64,000 nucleotides of DNA from Lateolabrax maculatus (lineage: Eukaryota; Chordata; Actinopteri; Acropomatiformes; Lateolabracidae). Location: assembly GCA_031216445.1 (NCBI GenBank), contig CM062208.1, positions 3,694,501-3,758,500 on the forward strand, written 5' to 3'. Positions 58,076-64,000 of this stretch are shown piece by piece; the first letter of the stretch is position 1, and every line of letters starts with the position of its first letter. The position numbers and the translations under genes were made by a program. The notes under the pieces were generated by a model. It worked only from the letters and a program-made list of their open reading frames with translations. It was not told the origin of the DNA and made no database searches.

Positions 58076-61000
58076 CTGCAACCAGAAACACAGATGAGAC
58101 ATTTGATGAGTTTGCAAATCTCAAATGAAACCTTGTTCACAAAGTGCTTTAAGTCTATGTCCTGTGCTGTAAATCCACCTGATGGTGGAGAAAGAGAAAT
58201 ATCACCAGTGTTCAACAATAAACACTGAATATTTCTATACAGAAAATGACTACATGCATAAATAAACTTGTACTTGATGTTCACGTACATGTGAACTTCA
58301 CAGTGAGTGACCAGCAGCGTGTGGACGTCTCTTTAGTTTAATTAGTGTTGACAACCCAATGTGTTCTGTCATCAATCTTTCTCCATAACATTAAATATTC
58401 AATAAAAAAGCAACAGTTTCAAACATCTTTAGCAAATCACCTATGAAGAGTTTAACACTCAAACACTCATCTTATCTGCTTCATCAGGGCTGGGACTGGT
58501 TTGATCAGATTTGACCGACAGCAACCGAACAACACAGATTATTCAAATGCTGCTAAATACTGATTGAATTGAACTTGAATGTGGGTCTGCTTGACTAAAT
58601 GTGGATTACTGATAATTGATCAACAGCTGTAAACATTATCAGCTGGACAATTCAGTCAGAGTTAATGATTGACAGAACATGATTAGGAAACTGATCCAAA
58701 GTTTTAGTCATAAAGTGTTCAAAGTGCATGCTGTAGACGTCATCGTCGTAATGGCTGAACAAACCTGTTATATACAGACACACACAGACACTTAGACACT
58801 TGACAGTGATAAAGTTGGCGTCATACTGCTAAGGTGTGCTGACCTTTATTTACCCCCATTAAAAAGGAACGCTGCATGAGTTAAAGTCCCAATATGTCAA
58901 TGAATATGTAAGTAAAACTACAGCAACATATATGTGGCACAAGTGGAACACAAGGGAGAAGGTAACAGCACAAATTCAGATGATTGAACTGAAAAATTGC
59001 AGAGGAAATGTGTATTTAGGATAAAGAAAAAGAAAAACAAACAAGCTCGCTGATAAAGTTTCCTGAACTGACCTGACCTGACACCTGTGTACTGTAAAAA
59101 CACAGTCAGCTGATGGACTGGAGGGCTGCGTGTACCTTACTGTGGAGAGTATCAACCAGTGAAGCCAGACATATCAGCACATCACCTGGATCTGTCCCGT
59201 TTGTTTTGTTTTTTGTTGCTGATGATATAGTAGAGCTGGGACCTTTCTGTCCTCTCGCTCACCTACAGACGGCATTAACACCAGCAACACAATCAAACTG
59301 GGCTGGTGTTTTGTCTGGAAACCCCCTTGCTGTTTTCAGACAGACTTACCTGCTGTTCACCTGAATTTGTAGATTCAGCACCACAGCAGTGAATGAACAC
59401 TCAAAGTAAAAGATAAATCGATGAATAATGACACAAAAGTGGCTCCAGGATGTACAAAAAGCTATTTCCTTCTCCTCCAACTTCCTTCCCATCTTCTATC
59501 TGCCTCGTCTGCTCTACTCTCAATGCCTTGGAAAATGTCAAGGAGTGTGTGCGCGCGTGTATGTGTGTTAATGTGTGTGTACATGTGCAATCAGGCGCTC
59601 TTTGCAAGGCTAAAGATCTCCTAGCAACAAGGACCCCTGTTTCTATAAAAGGTGCAGGTAAGTTTATACCTAACAGATGGCGACGCAAAGGCCCCTGCAG
59701 CCCCACGCAGGTGTTTTCACTTATTCTAGCTGAATAAACTACTGCTCATGTTGAAGGTGGAGCTGATGTGACGTCACCAAACTCCATCTACTAATAGGCT
59801 TTGGCTGTGGCATAGGCGTGGAGTCCATGGCACTGAATCTAGCAGCTTATATCAAACAGCAGGTATAGGAGATGCTGAAGCAAGCTTTAATCCATCTGCA
59901 GCCTTTAAGTGTTGGCAGACAGCACCTTTTCCATTTCAGCCACTAAAAGCCGTGTAAAATATGTTTGTATTAGTCCGTGTTGTTCACAGTGCCGTTTGTA
60001 CTTGCGGTATTTTGTTTACTGGCAGAACAAGCCGTTAACTTTGGTCATAAGTGCCGTTTTGAAATAGAATGTAAACCACTGTGCAGATCGGATTTTGGAG
60101 TACGCCCAATGAAAAAGGTGTGTGAGTGCCACCTCGTGACCAATTTGTGTGACGTCATGTTGTGAACTTTAATCCCCCAACCCCACCCAATCCCCCCACC
60201 CCAAACCAGAAGGTGGTGGAGATGCATCTAAAAGCAGTTTGCCAACCTCCATTACACAAAAAAAGAGAAGACAACAACAGCGCCCGCACTATTCAAATGA
60301 ATGGGAGGACTTGTGTTTTTGCCACAACGCCTGATTTTGTGTGAATGCAGCCCGAGGCCTCGTACAGACAGACACGAGCCCTGTGTGAAAAAAACACGGC
60401 CCTCTCATTCATTTGAGTGGACCAAGTCTGTTGGAGCATGTCAAGGGTCGTTCCCACTGTTTACCTCACTGTTCTCATGATAAAAGATAAAATAGTCGCT
60501 GCTGTGATAACTTTCTGGATTTGTAAAATCCTGTTTGTGAGTATTACAAACCATTGAGTAGTGTTTTGGTACACATTTGTTGTCTCATTAGTGCCTTAAA
60601 CAGCACGCCCCCCCCCGGTTTGAATCCCTGCTTAAACCTTGACGTTAACATTAACAGTGTTAACCAAGCAGAGGCTGTCTACGCCTGTCCGTGCCGTCTA
60701 ATTTTTAGGGTGTTAAATAATGTACAGTAATGTCTCCCTCTGTGAGTGCAGTGAAATCAGCAATTTGTCTAATTAAACATTTTCACAATCCTCATGAAAA
60801 CAACTCTTTCATTCGAACCCGAAAGCCAGCAGCGAGACAGAAGCTACTGATAGACCAACCGCAAACCTATGTTCAATACTACTCCACTCTGACGTTCATG
60901 TTTGTGTGTGTGTGTGTGCGTTCGAGGGTGTGTCTTGTGCTCTGCTGCCATCTCTCATATGACCTTTTTCTGTGCGCTGAAAGCACACACGCATGCACGC

Positions 61001-64000
61001 ACCAGCTTGTGATGGTCATATGTTAGAGCAGAGAAAGTCAGCGTCAAGCAGAACAAACTCGCTTCACCTCCTTCAACGGCAGAACGAATGGGACCTGCTG
61101 GGATCAGGAAACGTCCGGGTCAAAGATCTGGTTCACCAGTAGCTCAGTACGAGGGGAACAGTGATGAATTGATAACTACTGAGCTGTGGTTTCCTTCAAA
61201 TGCAAAATACCCCTGTTCCCTCCAAACACCATGTACACATCCCTAAAACACAAGTAACATACACAGTAGATGGCGGGTTTGAATTATCACCAGAAAAGTA
61301 CCAGTACAGTAAATGATGAATTACTGCTCTTTATCAAATTAAATGGATTGATGTTAGTGGTAGAAAGTAACTTTAGTGCATTTACTCAACAACTGTACTT
61401 GAGTATAATTATGAAGAACTTGTACTTTACTTGAGTATTTCCATTCTTCTACTCCACTACATTTCAGAGGGAAATATTGTACTTTACTCCAGTACATTTA
61501 TCTGACAGCTGCACGAGTTATGAATTACTTTTCAAATTACAACTAAATAACATAAGCATATAAAACAAACAGTAATATATTTTTAAAAATACAAATTTTG
61601 TTTAATTTCATCTCACCAAATTCATCCTCGACCTTTCGGCTGGGATCCACTGGACTTGACAGCCAAACTGTATATAAAGTAGTTGTAACTAGCTGCATAT
61701 TACATTAATAATGACGATCTAAAAATGTAATATGATAATTTATCAGTCACAAGGCCAAAAGACTTTTGATACTTTAAGTACATTACTGATAATTCTTAAG
61801 TACTTTTACTTACTGTAGGAACACTTTTGAATGCCTTTACATGTATTGGAGTATATTTACATTGTTGTATTGGTACCTTTATTAGGTGAAAGTTTTGAGT
61901 ACTTATTCCTCACTGATTGATGTCAGTTTTAAAATCAAAACTGTTAATGGCTAATGGGGGACTTTAGCAATGGAATTATCACTTGTTTAATATGTTGCAT
62001 CTGTTGAAATAGTATGTTAGTGTCACACATAACACATTGAAGGAAGAATCTAAAACTGTAAACCAAAGACAAATAAGCCATGGAGGCAAAGTTAGAGATT
62101 TCTGATTTGATAGGACAGAAGGAACAGGGGCAGTTTGTTTAAAAAGAATGTGTGATGGTTTTAAGTTTGACTTCAGTCACAGCGTGAGGTCACTGCTGAC
62201 GACGCTCCCGTTTTCCAAGAAACTTCATGGAGTTTTTATGCTCAAAAGGTTAAGAAAAGGAGAACAATTCCCCTTTTCAGGCTTACAGTGTGAAACATTT
62301 AGATTAAAATCACTGTGCCCACCCTTTAAGGCAGCCATTTTTTCTTGTGTTGTTCTTTCTAGCAACAAGAATTCTCTTTTAAACAAGCACGGGTGATAGA
62401 AAAGGACATGCTTGTTATTGCAATACAATTGGACTAAAGACGAAAAAAGAAAAGAATTTTATGGAAAATCTTGAAATAACCATGAAAATAAATGCTAGCC
62501 TGCAAAGTATAGGCTATAGAGATTACCATTTATTCTCTCTCACAAACTCAGGCTTCTGAAAATGTTTCAGTGCTTTTGTCGTTGCCAGGGAGTGAAATAC
62601 ACATAAACCAGAGTGACACTGAATGCTTATGTGGAAATATTTCTGATAGTCAGGGACCACCAACCCTGTCTCCAAGGAATTACTCTCATATGCAACTCAT
62701 TTGCAAAACTTACATCCACAGGCAACATTTTGTTCTAGTGCAAGAAGTAAGTGCCACATTTCTTATACTGTAGAAGCTGGAGAACCAGTGTTCATGTTCT
62801 GTTTTTCAATATCCGACAAAGACCAAGATCTTTCGTTAAACTTAAGTGTTTTGAGTTATAAATATCACCATAAAACACGTTAATCATGCTTTGCTTGCCA
62901 GAAGGGACTATTATTGGGAAAATGAATGCAAAACATTGACAGTGAACATTTGCAAACATGACAAAAGTTTGCATTTCATGGAGATGATTAACAAACATAA
63001 CATAATCGGGGGCGTCATACCTGATAAGTGTAACTAAAACAGTTCATTTTGCTACATAACTTTTCTCATGTCTATACATATTCCAGAGCCTTTGTCACAG
63101 CTAAGAATAAAGGTCTGTTACCATCATTTTCATTTTAACAACTAAAATTTCATTTTATCTGTGAACTGTAAAGATCAAGCACGGTTTGCTTGTCAAATCA
63201 GAATTTACTGCTTATCCATAAGAAATGAAATATTTAGCAGATGTGTGAAAAATCATTATAAGAACACGACTCGCTGGCTACACTTTGTTCTGCATGATGC
63301 AGCAACACTTTTAAATCAGGGCTGCAAGAGAAACCTGCAACACACAAAAGGTGTGTAAGTTACCTGACCTGGAGATTTATGAATTTCAGGGAAAGAAAAA
63401 CATGTGGTCACAACAACAGTCCGACATTACATGCTTGACTGAATACAGCGTCTTCCTGGAGTGGAAACCCATGGAAAAATCCCTAATTTCCAAACTCCAA
63501 ACACACCTCTATTTCAGGGAAACCCCTCCCTGTGTGTATAGATCTCCACAGGGTCAGAATGAAGTCATCTTAACTATAAAATACCAAACGTGAAAAGCTA
63601 TTTAAATGTTTTTCCGTTTGTTGGATCCACATTGAGTAACAGTGTGTCATTGTAGAACTGGAGCTCTTGCTCAATGCCGTCTTTACTACCACAGCACATC
63701 ATGGAAATACAAAGTATTCCAAGCAGAGCAGTAGCAGTATTGTGTTGCCTTCCATATGTTTACAGAGATTGTACAGCAATACTGAAATGCACAAGAATGA
63801 CCATCCACATGAAGATGCCCATTATGTGACAGTTTTCACAATGTTTCCATTATGATCACGTTAGGCTCCGATGCTGCAGTGTGGGTTATAATGAGTAAAT
63901 AGTAAGGGCTATAAACAGGTGTTTGGTGTTAATTCAAATGGGAGCAGAACGGCAGCTTAGAAACCGGTCGAACCAGTCCAGCGTCATACTGCCTGAAAAT
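58076..64000. other. Right flank: kalrn intron or upstream region, no exon recognised
   Basis: 5.9 kb in which I looked for the end of the first PH domain, further linker exons and the kalirin-7 PDZ-ligand terminal exon, without finding a convincing one. It carries a short-TIR repeat (61355-61915). Short linker exons could be missed by eye. Confidence 0.45.
61355..61915 (+). mobile_element. Short-TIR repeat, copy E (longest)
   Basis: Starts TAGTGGTAGAAAGTAACTTT; includes ACTTCTACTCCACTACATTT-like and ATTTATCTGACAGCTGCACG blocks; ends ACTTATTCCTCACTG. Confidence 0.8.

Noticed and set aside
59345..59395. gtaagt donor with a short open frame on the minus strand, considered as an upstream kalrn exon
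   Set aside because: The encoded residues resemble no part of the kalirin PH1-SH3 region and no acceptor fits.
61090..61165. Minus-strand segment ending LVNQIFDPDVS-stop after an AG, considered as a kalirin-7 terminal exon
   Set aside because: It does not end in the expected STYV PDZ ligand, and I could not establish a phase link to neighbouring exons.

Overview
The window looks like nuclear DNA of a ray-finned (probably percomorph) fish. It has vertebrate gene families with short spliced exons and GT-AG introns, very many (CA)n/(TG)n microsatellites, and several small non-autonomous transposon families of a kind common in teleosts. No bacterial, viral or CRISPR-like locus was seen. Almost all the long open frames here are chance or repeat-derived; the real coding sequence lies in small exons, which I placed by matching splice sites, reading phase and protein similarity recalled from memory.

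Two genes are present, both on the minus strand, in tandem. On the left (about 4.1-16.2 kb, continuing past the left edge) is an abcb6-type ABC half-transporter gene: 14 coding exons whose phases chain exactly (1362 bp, 454 codons), from a start codon at 16211 through the six-helix transporter domain to the Walker A exon. The signature, Walker B and H-loop exons are not in the window. The gene appears to lack the N-terminal TMD0 membrane domain of ABCB6.

On the right (22.6-58.1 kb, with its 5' half beyond the right edge) is the 3' half of kalirin (kalrn), a Rho guanine-nucleotide exchange factor and kinase. Thirty coding exons encode, in order, SH3-1, linker, DH2, PH2, linker, SH3-2, acidic linker, Ig, FN3 and the protein kinase domain with the stop codon. 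The FN3 domain, which TRIO lacks, identifies the gene as kalirin. In the intron after the SH3-1 exons, a 70-bp coding exon (51623-51692), in phase with the next exon, reproduces the cysteine-rich start of the short human Duet/GEF2 isoform. This implies an internal promoter and a 1314-residue isoform, close to the 1289 residues of human Duet.

Layout: 1-4144 last visible abcb6 intron; 4145-16211 abcb6; 16212-21620 intergenic, repeats only; 21621-22577 likely kalrn 3' UTR; 22578-42856 dense kalrn 3' exons; 42857-57352 large intron holding the alternative first exon; 57353-58075 SH3-1 exons; 58076-64000 intron or flank with no exon I could recognise. I found no wholly new system. The observations most worth checking are the Duet-type first exon, the missing TMD0 in abcb6, a lost core tryptophan in the Ig domain, and the many exons whose splice sites sit directly against simple repeats.
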